A DNA stretch of 64,000 nucleotides from Floccularia luteovirens (lineage: Eukaryota; Basidiomycota; Agaricomycetes; Agaricales; Squamanitaceae). Shown one piece after another: positions 37,560-48,152 of the stretch. Made by a program: the position numbers and the translations under genes. The DNA lies in assembly GCA_009739215.1 (NCBI GenBank), contig VSJF01000004.1:868001-932000 (forward strand). Reading direction: 5' to 3'. The notes under the pieces are model-generated. The model had not been told where the DNA came from and did no database searches. It was given only the letters and a program-made list of their open reading frames with translations. Within the stretch, counting starts at the first letter, position 1. Every line of letters begins with the position of its first letter.

Positions 37560-38468
37560 ATGAACCGTATATTTGGCACTTCAGCAAGTAAGAAACCAAA
37601 GCCCTCCCTCCAAGATGCAATTGCTTCAGTATGTGATTTCAGCCTGCCCCAACGAGATGACTCAATCAATGTGGCCAGACGGATGCCCGAGTTGCTTCAA
37701 TCGAGGTTAAAATCCGCAAGCTAGATGGTGAGCTGGGGCGTTACAAAGAACAGATGAGCAAACTCCGTAATGGGCCAGGCAAGGTAACTAACTGCATGTA
37801 TTCAATGCAATCGAGTGCCATTATATACCCTTTCAATAGGACGCCATCCAACAACGCGCACTACGTACTCTGAAGCAGAAGCGGATGTATGAGTCGCAAC
37901 TTGCGCAGCTCACCCAACAGACATTCAACATGGAGTCTGCTGCACTCGCCACAGAGAACCTGCGTAATACTATGGCTACCGTAGATGCTATGCAAATAGC
38001 AAACAAGGAGATGCGTAAGCAGTATGGAAAGATTGATATTGACAAAATTGAGGTATGAATACTGTTCTCCAGAATGAGGAGAAACTTACGGGTCTATTTA
38101 GAATATACATTATGACATGGAGGACCTATTGGAACAAGCTAATGAGATACAGGAGTCGTTGGGACGCTCTTACGCTGTGCCAGATGAGATTGACGAGGCA
38201 GATTTAGAGGCGGGTATGTGTCGATTCTCTAGCCAAATTTCTCTTGTAACTAGCATACGTCACCGTAGAACTCGATGCATTGGCTCTAGAAGAGGAGGAA
38301 GAGGGTACATCATATCTCGCTGACTTGAACAGAGTTCCAGACTTTGTAGATGAAGCACCAGTCGAGCTGGGAGAGGTTTGTCTAATGTTGCTTCCTGTGT
38401 CTTCCCACTTTCTAATGTGATACCAATAGACCCCAGCAAAGCAAGAAGCTGTCAAGACTACAGGTTGA
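37560..38468 (+). CDS. VPS60: ESCRT-III related protein Vps60 / CHMP5
   Basis: ESCRT-III accessory protein that works with Vta1/Vps4 in multivesicular body formation. Six exons (37560-37628, 37679-37783, 37840-38052, 38102-38213, 38269-38375, 38430-38468) join to 214 residues. MNRIFG at the start is the family signature. Then comes DARVASIEVKIRKLDGELGR, QQRALRTLKQKRMYESQLAQL, NLRNTMATVDAMQIANKEM, KQYGKIDIDKIE, YDMEDLLEQANEIQESLGR and an acidic C-terminal helix (DEADLEAELDALALEEEEEG). The short tail after VELGE ends AVKTTG at TGA 38466-38468. Length and charge pattern are normal. Part of exon 2 is duplicated inside the P450 inverted repeat 2.4 kb upstream. Confidence 0.95.
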
Positions 38469-38589
38469 TTAATATAGTCCCCGTAACTAGTAGAACTGTA
38501 TGATTAGGCGATCTCAGAATGCTTAATTCTATAATCACATCACAGTTACATAGATAGTCTGTAGGTGATATTCATAACAATTGTATACT

Positions 38590-40627
38590 TTATCCATACC
38601 TCCGCCCTTCCGAATTGTCGGCGAACCAATCATCCGTTTTTCGGGACTCCTCGTGTGGTGAGATGTTCACAATAGTTGATTTACTTTGCGAATCTTCAAA
38701 AGTAGTTTAAATGTTGTGAACTCAGGCATCACATGCCCACTTACATGACTCTAGAGCCTCAAGTCCATTCTCTCGTCCGATACCACTTTCCTTCATTCCA
38801 CCCCATGGAGAGCTTGGATCATTCCGGTGGTGTGTATTCACCCAACATAGTCCTGCCTCAATCCTAGCAGCGATGCGATGTGCTCGAGAAATGTCTGAAG
38901 TCCATATACCTGCCCCGAGACCGTATTTGCACGCATTTGCTAGCCGGACACCTTCCCCTTCGTCCTATAAACAAAACATAGTTGATTAACACAACGACCA
39001 AAGTTAAGCATGACTTACAGAAAATCGTTTGACGACAATGACTGGTCCAAATACTTCTTCACGCCACAGTATGTCTTCGATATCGATATTGGTAATAACA
39101 GTAGGAGGAAAGAAGCTCCCTCTGGAGAAGTCATAGCCATCCAACGAAGACTGTCCTATCATGCGTGCTCCACCTGTGATGATATTCCCACTTGTTTGCT
39201 TGAGCATTTCCTCTATACGCCTTAGATGATGCATTGAAATAATAGTTCCCATCGTGGATTTAACGTTCATCGCTGAAATTAAAAGTCAATCAAAGGTAGC
39301 GAAGGATTCCGTTTCTGTCGCTACGCACGATTGCCCATACGACATCTAATTCCGTCCACTTTGTCAAGGAACAACGACATGAATTTTTCATAAATCTTGT
39401 CCTGAACAATTATGCGTGTCCCAGATACGCAGGTCTGTCCGGAAGCAACAAACGACGCAAATGCTGTACCATTGACTGCGGATACTATGTCGGCATCCTC
39501 GAAAACTACAATAGGTGCCTGCCAATGGTGGAAATCAATAACAACGTCACGAGCAGTTTTTTCTAGTAAGAATACTGCACCTTGCCACCCAGTTCAGCAG
39601 TGAAACTAGCTAGGTTTGCTCCTACTGTTCTACCAATAATGCGTCCTGTTTTTGTACCTGCCTATGAGACTACATCAGCCTGGAGTGAAACCATTGATGT
39701 GGAAGAATTGATTAACTGTTACATCCACTTTACGAACTAATGGATTGTTGACAATTTCTGCTGCGGTATCTGCTCCTCCCGGAAGGGCAGTCAGTACGCC
39801 AGCCGGTACTGATCTCGAGTCAGTAGAAATTAGGCGGAAGCAGTATATCAGTGTTTACACCCAGCTTTGTGCGTCATCTCTACGAATTGTAGGACTGACA
39901 TTGGGGCAAGCTGAAAGAACAAACTGTTTTGAATTTAATAATGTGTCAAAAGTGGATGAGTTTACTTCGGAAGGTTTTACGATAACACTGTTGCCAGCAG
40001 CGAGTGCTGGAGCAATTTTCTTTACAGCAATCAACAAAGGATGGTTGAATGGCTATACAAAAGACATCAGATCAATATATATCATCGAAACATAAAATGT
40101 CACAGTAATCTGAGCAACAACGCCAAGGGGAACACGTTGCACATAGTTCAGTAGCGAACCCTGGGTGGGGGGGACAAATCCTTGTGTTGTGCGTAGCAAG
40201 GCAGCGAAATAGTCGCTATAGTCCAAGTTTGTCAAGTAACGTTCGTACTATGTATTTCGGCACATACAGCCATTCAGGAAGCCTGCTAAGCTGAGCCCGC
40301 ATTTCGCGTATGGTACGTCCCGTTTGTTGTGTTTCTAGCTCTGCAAGTTCTAGGACACGTCTTTCTAGGTCGCGTGCTATCGCACTGAGGACTTTGGATC
40401 GCATTAAGACAGGGCTGCGTGACCAGGCTCCATCCTGGAAGACATCGTGTGAGCGTGTAATGGATCTCTGCACGTCTGTAGGAGAAGCTGAGGTGAGGCT
40501 AAATACACGAGTTATGAGCCAGGAGAACAGTAGCCATTATTTAGGCTTCATACGTGCAAAGCGGGTCTCCGTTGGCTGGGTTCGAGACGGTGAACCTTGT
40601 AGAAACGATATGAGCATGATGCGGCAT
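38590..40627 (-). CDS. NAD(P)-dependent aldehyde dehydrogenase
   Basis: Oxidises an aldehyde to the acid; substrate not predictable from sequence alone. The ATG at 40627 gives [25 protein letters not shown], and splicing to [16 protein letters not shown] restores the usual N-terminal NPA...A..AD pattern. Other landmarks: [29 protein letters not shown] (cofactor-binding region), FTAELGGK (catalytic Glu), [15 protein letters not shown] (catalytic Cys), [28 protein letters not shown], and [18 protein letters not shown]. The C-terminus is [18 protein letters not shown], stop TAA at 38590-38592. At least seven introns. Full length, about 500 residues. It is convergent with VPS60, 121 bases apart, and close to the P450 array, but a shared pathway is only a guess. 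Confidence 0.9.
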
Positions 40628-41311
40628 GACTCGGGTTACATTGAAATACTACATTTGTTCATGTTGCCCGGGGTGTTTATCAGTGTGGACACTATTATCG
40701 GCTGCAGTGTTATCAACAGTAACTCATCTATACGGAGTGATTCCGACTTTCCTTCTGACAATGCTGGCATTTTCTGACCTTCGCCGAAAGTTTGAGGATC
40801 TCTTCGATACAACATTTGTTCCGTTCCCGACAGTAGTCCATAACTTGCGCCATATGTCCGGTTTGATAGAAACCGTCATGTTAGGAAAATGAAACAATGA
40901 TTCAGATCCTACTAGTAGTCAGACCACAGCAGGTCCTTAACGGGGTGAGAAATGAGTCATGCTGCAGTCTACTCCGCGGGGTACCACTATTTCACAATAA
41001 TTGTGCCACGATATTCCGATTATATTCTACAATTTACAAGTCAATTATAACATTTTGTACTCGTAACTTATAGATTTTATTGTACAGTCTGGGAAGTACA
41101 TTGATTATTGTGTGTTGATTGTTATTAGCATTGCTAAACAACGAATAAACAACGCGTCGCTCACGTGCTTACATTTTTTGGACTCACAGCACAGCAGTTC
41201 CTTGTTTTGACCTTGAGCTTGAACACCCAGAAAGAGGCTGGCTGGCTCTCCTTGCTCTTCTTCTCTCTGTCGCAAAACTCCTCTTTCTCTGTCGCCGTTC
41301 TTTGAAACAAA
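40628..41311. promoter_or_regulatory. Divergent intergenic, ALDH / RCC1
   Basis: 684 bases between two divergent start codons. No gene; the plus frame at 40626-40892 overlaps the ALDH start and has no known motif. AT-rich from about 41000 to 41100. It must hold both promoters; no specific element was identified. Confidence 0.5.
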
Positions 41312-43082
41312 ATGCCACCAAGGCGTTCATCTCGAGCCGCTTCAGCAAAGCCTGCTTCAAATCCCCCACCAGAAGTTGAGGCAGTTGCTCCTAGGTCAAG
41401 GAGTCAAACCAGCAACAAGCGCGCTCCATCAACGGAGCGTGCATCTTCTCCCCCCGCGAAACGCACTCGTACAGAATCTCGTACCGATTCACAAAAGTCT
41501 GAAAACAAACCACCGACACGCAAACCCCCATCGAAAAGTAGCCTCCCTAAAGAGGTTACTGCTCCAGCAGTGAAGAAAGCTCGTACAAAGCTTTCTCCTG
41601 TTCCAGAAACTCAGCATGTACCCCCACTCCAAACAAAGCCCTATTTTAACCCTTTGCCGACACCACCCCCAAATCAACGTCCAGGACTTGTCCTGTTTGC
41701 ATGGGGTGCTGGCAACTTTGGTCAATTTGGAATGGGTCCTGATGTTCTTGATGAGCATCCCAAACCAAAAAGGAGTTTATGGGTTCAAGAAGAGATTGAA
41801 AAGGGTACATTTGGACCAAACGGTGCTGGACTTGAAGCAATTGCAGGAGGTGGCCTACATAGCATTCTGGTTGACGAGTCAGGAACTGTAAGCAATCTTG
41901 TGAATAACAGCCCGAATACATAGCCAAATCATCTCATCTTTAGGTCTGGACATGTGGTGTCAATGACGATGCTGCTTTAGGTAGAATAACCCAAGAGGTT
42001 TCAGATCCTAAAAATCCCGGGTCATTTTTAGATATCGATGAGCTGACAAGTATCCCTCATCCACTGCAATCCTTACGTGACGAAAACTTCAGAGCGGTCA
42101 AGGTTGTATCTGGTGACAGCATCTGTGCAGCCGTCAGTTCCGAAGGTGAACTAAGAGTTTGGGGTTCATTCCGTGTAAGTACATAATATGTTGCTCGATT
42201 AATAATAGTTTATATCTTTTGTAGGCTGTTGAAGGATCGCTTGGTTTCTCCAATGGGTTAAAGCATCAATTCAAACCAGTCCCTATCCTGGAACTCAGTC
42301 ACAAACCTGGAGACACAGAGAAAGTCTCATCCATTGCTGCGGGAACCAATCATCTCCTCGTACTTACCACCCATGGGAACATATATACGTGGGGAGCAGG
42401 AGAACAGGCTCAGCTCGGTCGCAAAGTCCTTGAACGTCGCAAAATCCATGGTACAGTTCCAGAGAAAATTACATTGGGGACACGCACACGTAAAGCAGTC
42501 ACCGTTGGTGCAGGTTCATACCATTCATTCGCTGTCGATGACAAAGGCGATGTTTGGGGATGGGGTTTGAACACTATGGGTCAGACTGGCACAGGTTTCT
42601 CATCATCGGACGATTCTATTGTCCAACTCCCCCGCAAAGTGAAAAACTTAAGCAAGGCAGAATTGGATGGTTCTGTTGTGGTCCAGATTGATGGTGGAGA
42701 GCATCACACACTCTTTTTGACATCGTCAGGCAAAGTTTTCGCCTGTGGACGCTCTAACGCCGGACAACTCGGTCTAGGAGATAATCATCCTGCGCTCAGT
42801 GATCGCCTTGATCCTGATTTCCTCCCAGAACCCGTAGAAATAACTTTCCCAGATCCTGACGATCTGATTGCACAAGTTTCTTGTGGATCACATAACAATT
42901 CTGCAGTCAGCCGTGGCGGTGCGTTGTATTCTTGGGGTCAAGGGACACAAGGAGAGCTGGGTGTACCAGAAGAGGAGGTTCGCACTCCTCGAGTCATTGT
43001 ACGAAAGGAAGGCGGCGGGTGGTTCGCTGCTGCAGTAGCTTGTGGCGGACAGCATACATTAGGACTATTCCGAAAAAAATAA
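41312..43082 (+). CDS. RCC1-type Ran guanine exchange factor (Prp20/Pim1)
   Basis: Chromatin-bound exchange factor for the Ran GTPase, setting the RanGTP gradient for nuclear transport and mitosis. Three exons (41312-41887, 41944-42174, 42225-43082) join to 554 residues. The first 125 residues are a basic, Pro/Ser-rich tail with nuclear-localisation-like clusters (PPAKRTRTESR, PAVKKARTK), fit for nuclear import and DNA contact. Then seven-bladed propeller repeats: VLFAWGAGNFGQFGMG, VWTCGVNDDAALGR, LRVWGSFR, IYTWGAGEQAQLGR, VWGWGLNTMGQTG, VFACGRSNAGQLGLGD, LYSWGQGTQGELGVP, ending GGQHTLGLFRKK. GAGSYHSFAV and GGEHHTLFL are typical strand endings. Ran-GEF rather than another RCC1-repeat protein is judged from the basic tail and the repeat number. 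Confidence 0.92.
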
Positions 43083-43477
43083 TGAATGGGATGTAAACGC
43101 ATAATTTAATTAGATTTTGTAAAAGTCATAGTCTATAAGCTTTGAAAATGGATATCAGGAGCAAGGACCAATAATCAGATACCAAATTGAATTCATTCTA
43201 GTCAATGCCTTTATGAGCACGGCACTGATTGACACTAATAGCCCCGAACAGTTAAGCTATTACTGGTATAACTAGAGCAGCGATATATTAGGTGCTTGTT
43301 TGACAATCATCCACTATGCAGCTTTCATTTCTAAAGTTTTCTTAGGTCCAGACTACGTGGGAGAAGGATATTTTAGCCAATTCACACGACGCGAAGTTCC
43401 ATGTGGAAGAGCTGTGGGAGTTTTACACAACATACTCCACAAGCTACCAGTGGGGCAGCGTCTCAACTTTAACCACC
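43083..43477. other. Intergenic, RCC1 / M28 peptidase
   Basis: About 400 bases, AT-rich near 43100-43140. No gene seen; it holds the RCC1 3' end and the promoter of the next gene. Confidence 0.5.
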
Positions 43478-46400
43478 ATGGATAAAGAAAAGGGCGTGCC
43501 AGAATACGCCTCGCACCGTAGTGCTGCTACTTCGCGCAGAAAATCCAACTCATTTCGTCAGGTGTTGATTGCACTACTTGCCTTACCGTCTATTCTTCTT
43601 GGTTTGTACAGTGTATTCGCTCCTAAGGAAGTCACTCTCGAATCACTCTACGAGGCCTTCATACACGGTAAACACACACACAGGCCTCACCATTTGTTCG
43701 GCAAGGCTGCTGAGAAGAAGTTTTTGTCGGTGTCATTCACTAGTCTAATTCAATGAAAATGCTGACATGCTTTGCATAGGTCTGTTCCTGATGAAACTAG
43801 CGCAAATAAGGCGTTGCGGCAGTATGCATCAAAGCCCCATATGGCTGGGACTGCTGGAGACCTTGATACTGCCATTGACTTTCTTCGACTTTTGCAAGAC
43901 GAACTTGGAATAACTGCACCTAAGGAAGAGCCGATATTCTCAGCAGGTTCCTCAGAATCACAGCATGCGACACTTTCAATACCGAAGGCCCGTAGACCAT
44001 ACGCTTGGATTGATAAATATTATCCATTTATGAATTCTCCTTTGGAACAAAAGCTCCAAATCGTTGACGACGATGGTGCAACGATATGGACCGCGGATTT
44101 GAATGAACGTTCGGATGACATGGATCCTGAAGCCAAAAAGTATGCTACTGCCATCTCGACTTTTCATGGACTGAGTTGCGGAGGGGACGTGACCGGCACA
44201 CTTGTGTACGGTAACTACTGCACACAGGAAGTACGTCTAATTTTCATTAAACCGTGTGCCATCGTTCATTCTAATTTCTTTAGGACTATCAAAAATTAGT
44301 TGACAAAAGTACGTCTTTCCGTGTCTTAGAGAGCTGTGTCTTAACATCTTTGTGTATACAGAAGTTTCATTGGATGGAAAGATTGTTTTATGCCGATATG
44401 GCGGCATTTTCCGCGGATTGAAGGCATGGACATCTCGTTCCTCTGAATAGACATTTCTTACTAACGTCTTGGTATAAAAGGTTAAAGGTGGTCAGGAATT
44501 GGGTGCAGTCGGTGTGCTTATTTACTCTGATCCTCGCGACGATGGTACAGTCACAGTTGACAGAGGATATAAACCGTATGTTCTACAAACTTTTTCGAGA
44601 ATTAAGAGATTAACCTTCTAATGCCAGATATCCTCATGGACCAGCCCGCAATCCCACATCTGTACAACGTGGAAGTGTTCAATTCCTGAGTTACTATCCT
44701 GGCGATCCCACCACTCCAGGATATCCATCATATGAGAATAGTACCAGAACCGAAGGATCAAATATTCCCTCAATTCCAAGTATTCCGATATCTTGGGCAA
44801 ATGCAGAGCACATCTTGAAAACTTTGAAGGGTGGTCATCTCAAAGGCAAGAAGATCAGGATGGTTAACAAAGGTATCTTTATAGTAACCACCACCTCCAC
44901 CTTTCATGAACTTATTTCCCAAAAAGTCGATGATAGAGTCATTCCCATATGGAACACTATGGGTGTAATCCCGGGACACATTAGGAATGAGGTCGTCATT
45001 GTTGGTAATCACAGGGATGGTGAGTAAAGCTTTTTGAATTTCTTAGGTATGCAATGCTTACCCTTTTTAGCATGGGTAAGGGGTAAATTCTTATCTTAAA
45101 CATCGATGCATAACATGGACTTAGGTTATGGGTGGTGTCGACCCCAGCAGCGGGACCGCATCCGTCAACGAGGTCGTTCGCGGCTTAGGAGAACTGCTCA
45201 GGAATGGATGGAAACCCTTGAGAACTATCGTAATTGCAAGCTGGGATGCAGAGGAGGTACCGTGTCCAAATCTCTTCTCTCAAAGATGTATGGAAGGGAA
45301 CTGACTACTTTTGAAGTATGGTCTAATTGGTAGTACTGAGTGGGGAGAAGATTTCCCTGAATGGATCAGTAAACATGTCGTTGCATACGTTAACTTAGGT
45401 GATGCTGTTAACAATGATATATCGCTCACTTCTGACTATTCCTTCACACTAGATTCATCCGTTTCCGGCTCCAAGCTCAGCTTCGATGGATCTCCTTTGC
45501 TTGCACACTTCGTCCGCCGAATTGCGGAGGAACTACCCCATCCGACAGATAAAAATCGAACAATGTGGGATGCTACGACTGATAATGGAGAGCTTTTTGG
45601 TCTCCAGCCAGCCAACTCGGATCAAATCGATGAAGAGGTCTTAGCAATGCAGTCAATGAAAAATTCGGCTGCAGATGCAGTCGGAGTCAGTCTTCTTGGC
45701 TCGGGCAGTGATTATACCGTGTTTTTGCAACGGAATGGAGTGAGGTCTACAAGCCATCATCATTTCTCATTAACTGATTAAATCATTCCGAAGATTCCAA
45801 GTACAAATGGCGGATTTTCTGGCACCATCCATGATCCTGTATATCACTATCATTCCATTTTCGACTCTGTAGTTTGGCAAGAGCGTTATGGTGATCCGGG
45901 ATTCCATCGTCATGTCAGTATATATAAAATCCGTTCATTATCAATTCTTTTGAATTCGACTGACGTACTACTGTAAAGGTTGCGGTTTCGAAACATCTTG
46001 GCTTGCAAGTCTTGCGTTTGGCTAGTTCAATCACCTTGCCTTTCAACACAACCCATTATGCCTATGAACTCGAGTCGTACCTCAACAAGTATGTTCAAGC
46101 CTTTCTACTTGCGGGACACAATCATGATAGTTATTTCACTTTAGGGTTGAAGGCCTTGCTTCTGAAAATGACCTCACAATTAAATTCAAGTCATTGCGCA
46201 AATCAATTAAATCTCTTCAGTCTGCTAGTCATAAATTGGATGCTGAAAAGCATGCAGCTGAGAAAGAGCTCAAGGACTTGATTGCGCGCTGGAAGAAGCA
46301 CAGAAAGCAGCACGCAAAAAAACTGAGGAAGATTATTTGCAAGGTCAGGAAAGCGCTTGGGCACAAGTGTAAATGCCCTCACAAAAAGAACTGTTAGTGG

Positions 46401-46888
46401 AAAATTAATCGCCACATTCTTAATTGCTGATTTTCTCTTCTAGCAATGGATGATGTGGAAGATGACATTGATTATGGCCTGTATATGTCTATCAATAATC
46501 ATCGGCTCCATGAATCGTTCAACGCGAGGTTCACGCATGAACACAGACACGAAAACCCGTTCAAGGAACTTCGACGAATAATAAAACGTATTCAAAACGT
46601 GAATGAAAAACTCTCCTCTTTTGAGCGAGGATTTATTTCCAGTGAAGGCATAAGAGACAGAGAATGGTTCAAGCATCTTGGAGTTGCACCCGGAAAATGG
46701 CTAGGTAAGTCATACAACGCGATAGATTTGTCCTCGTAGCTAATTGGCGGTGACAAGGCTATGGTGCAACCACTTTACCAGCATTAACCGAAGCTTTGAC
46801 ATTTGAAAAAGATGTTACGCTTGCCCAACAAGAGGCTAAACGTCTTGAAAAGCACATTGACCGCTTGGCAGACGTGATTGCAGTCTAG
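43478..46888 (+). CDS. M28 / transferrin-receptor-like membrane peptidase
   Basis: Type II membrane protein of the glutamate-carboxypeptidase-II / transferrin-receptor group (yeast Vps70, Tre1/2 relatives). The ATG at 43478 leads a basic cytosolic head and one span ([19 protein letters not shown]). A PA domain follows ([47 protein letters not shown]), then the M28 core ([41 protein letters not shown]) and the C-terminal dimerisation domain, ending [22 protein letters not shown]. The last metal His is in [10 protein letters not shown] Lys/Cys-rich coiled insert ([20 protein letters not shown]) precedes the final helices. The first splice junction near 43728 is uncertain; about ten introns. The usual metal Asp after AYVN is displaced (see findings), so peptidase activity is not assured. 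Confidence 0.87.
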
Positions 46889-47249
46889 CGGAATGGAGGT
46901 ATTTTTTGGAGGAGAGGCGAAAGAAGGAGAACCTGTTGGATTCAAATAGTTTTATTGTGTAAAAAGTTGTACTGGCTGATGTTTGATATAAATGTGTACG
47001 AAAAATGTTTCGACCATGGTTGAGATCCTCGCTAACTGGTATGCGTTCTCTCCACGATGTCTACTAATTACATCCATCCATCCCATAATTCACCATTGCA
47101 GGCGTACTGTCCAGTGAGCAAGGTTACGTGATATGAATAAATAATATGAATAAAAAAAGTCACAAGCGAAATGGACTGTTTATTTTAACCACTTTAACTT
47201 AAACCAACCAACACCCGTTCAAACGTTCAATATTCATCCCGGATACCAG
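46889..47249. other. Intergenic, M28 peptidase / IMP2
   Basis: About 360 bases with no gene. AT-rich around 47130-47160. It should contain the IMP2 promoter. Confidence 0.5.
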
Positions 47250-48075
47250 ATGTTTAGGCTACCATGGGGCCTCTCTAGGAACAGAACCTTAAGGAAGCCA
47301 CGAAAATGGCCTTACTGGTTACCTATTGGTCTTTTCCTTGTTACAGAAACGTTCGATATCAAGCAGATTAAAGGCAGAAGCATGCAGGTCAGTATTTCGC
47401 CTAATTATTTTACACATGCGAATCTAAATACGGACGAAACCCAGCTAGCCAACTCTCAATCCAGACTTCTCTGCTTCAAATGACATAGCTTTATTTGATC
47501 GTACAGCTCACTGGGATAACCGAGACTATCATAGGGATGATGTTGTTTGCTTGAAGTAAGAATGCATCCGACCGCCTATTGTCTTCAGTACTCAACAGAA
47601 CACCATACTTCAGGTCCCCAGAAGATCCAAAAAGGATAGTTGTCAAAAGGATAACCGCGGTAGCAGGAGATACTGTCAAAACCCTGCCTCCTTATCCTGA
47701 CGTTGAGGTTGTAGTTCCATCTGGCCATATTTGGATTGAAGGTGATCCTGTTTTCACCTCATGATACTACATGTTTATTTAATTGACGATAGGTGACGAG
47801 CCATTCTATAGTGATGACAGCAATATGTATGGACCAGTAAGCCAGGACAGGTAAATTTGTTGCAACCTGCATGTACTGACAGATCATAGGTACCATTGGG
47901 ACTTGTGGAGTCGAGACTGGTCTTAATTTTGTGGCCCTGGCATCGATTTGGACGTATAGCGAAGCCATCGACCCCTAAAGTTACCATGGGTCCAGAATAC
48001 AGACGTGCTATGGCGGAAATTGATCGAGAACGACGCCGTCACGAAAGAGTCAAGGTACCTACTGGTTCACAATAG
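47250..48075 (+). CDS. IMP2: Mitochondrial inner-membrane protease subunit 2
   Basis: Signal-peptidase-type Ser/Lys protease that trims intermembrane-space sorting signals. Five exons (47250-47387, 47449-47555, 47614-47741, 47793-47836, 47890-48075) give 200 residues. A hydrophobic segment (YWLPIGLFLVTETF) leads to the catalytic Ser box, GRSMQ spliced to PTLNPDFS. Next come DDVVCLKSPEDPKRIVVKRITAVAGD with the general-base Lys, [27 protein letters not shown] and LVLILWPWHRFGR. The DSN(x)YGPV block separates Imp2/Imp1 from bacterial leader peptidases. The C-terminus runs about 40 residues past the WP(x)HR motif, highly charged (EYRRAMAEIDRERRRHERVK). Convergent with the sugar transporter, only 77 bases apart. 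Confidence 0.93.
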
Positions 48076-48152
48076 CAAAGTCATGTGTTATTCTATGTAC
48101 AATGACGATTCGTGTTTGTCATACAAAACAGCTAATATCCATCCCCTGATAA

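Noticed and set aside
25672..40627. P450 array plus aldehyde dehydrogenase as a biosynthetic gene cluster
   Set aside because: No terpene synthase, polyketide synthase, peptide synthetase or cluster regulator is present, and VPS60 (housekeeping) lies between them; tandem duplication explains the array.
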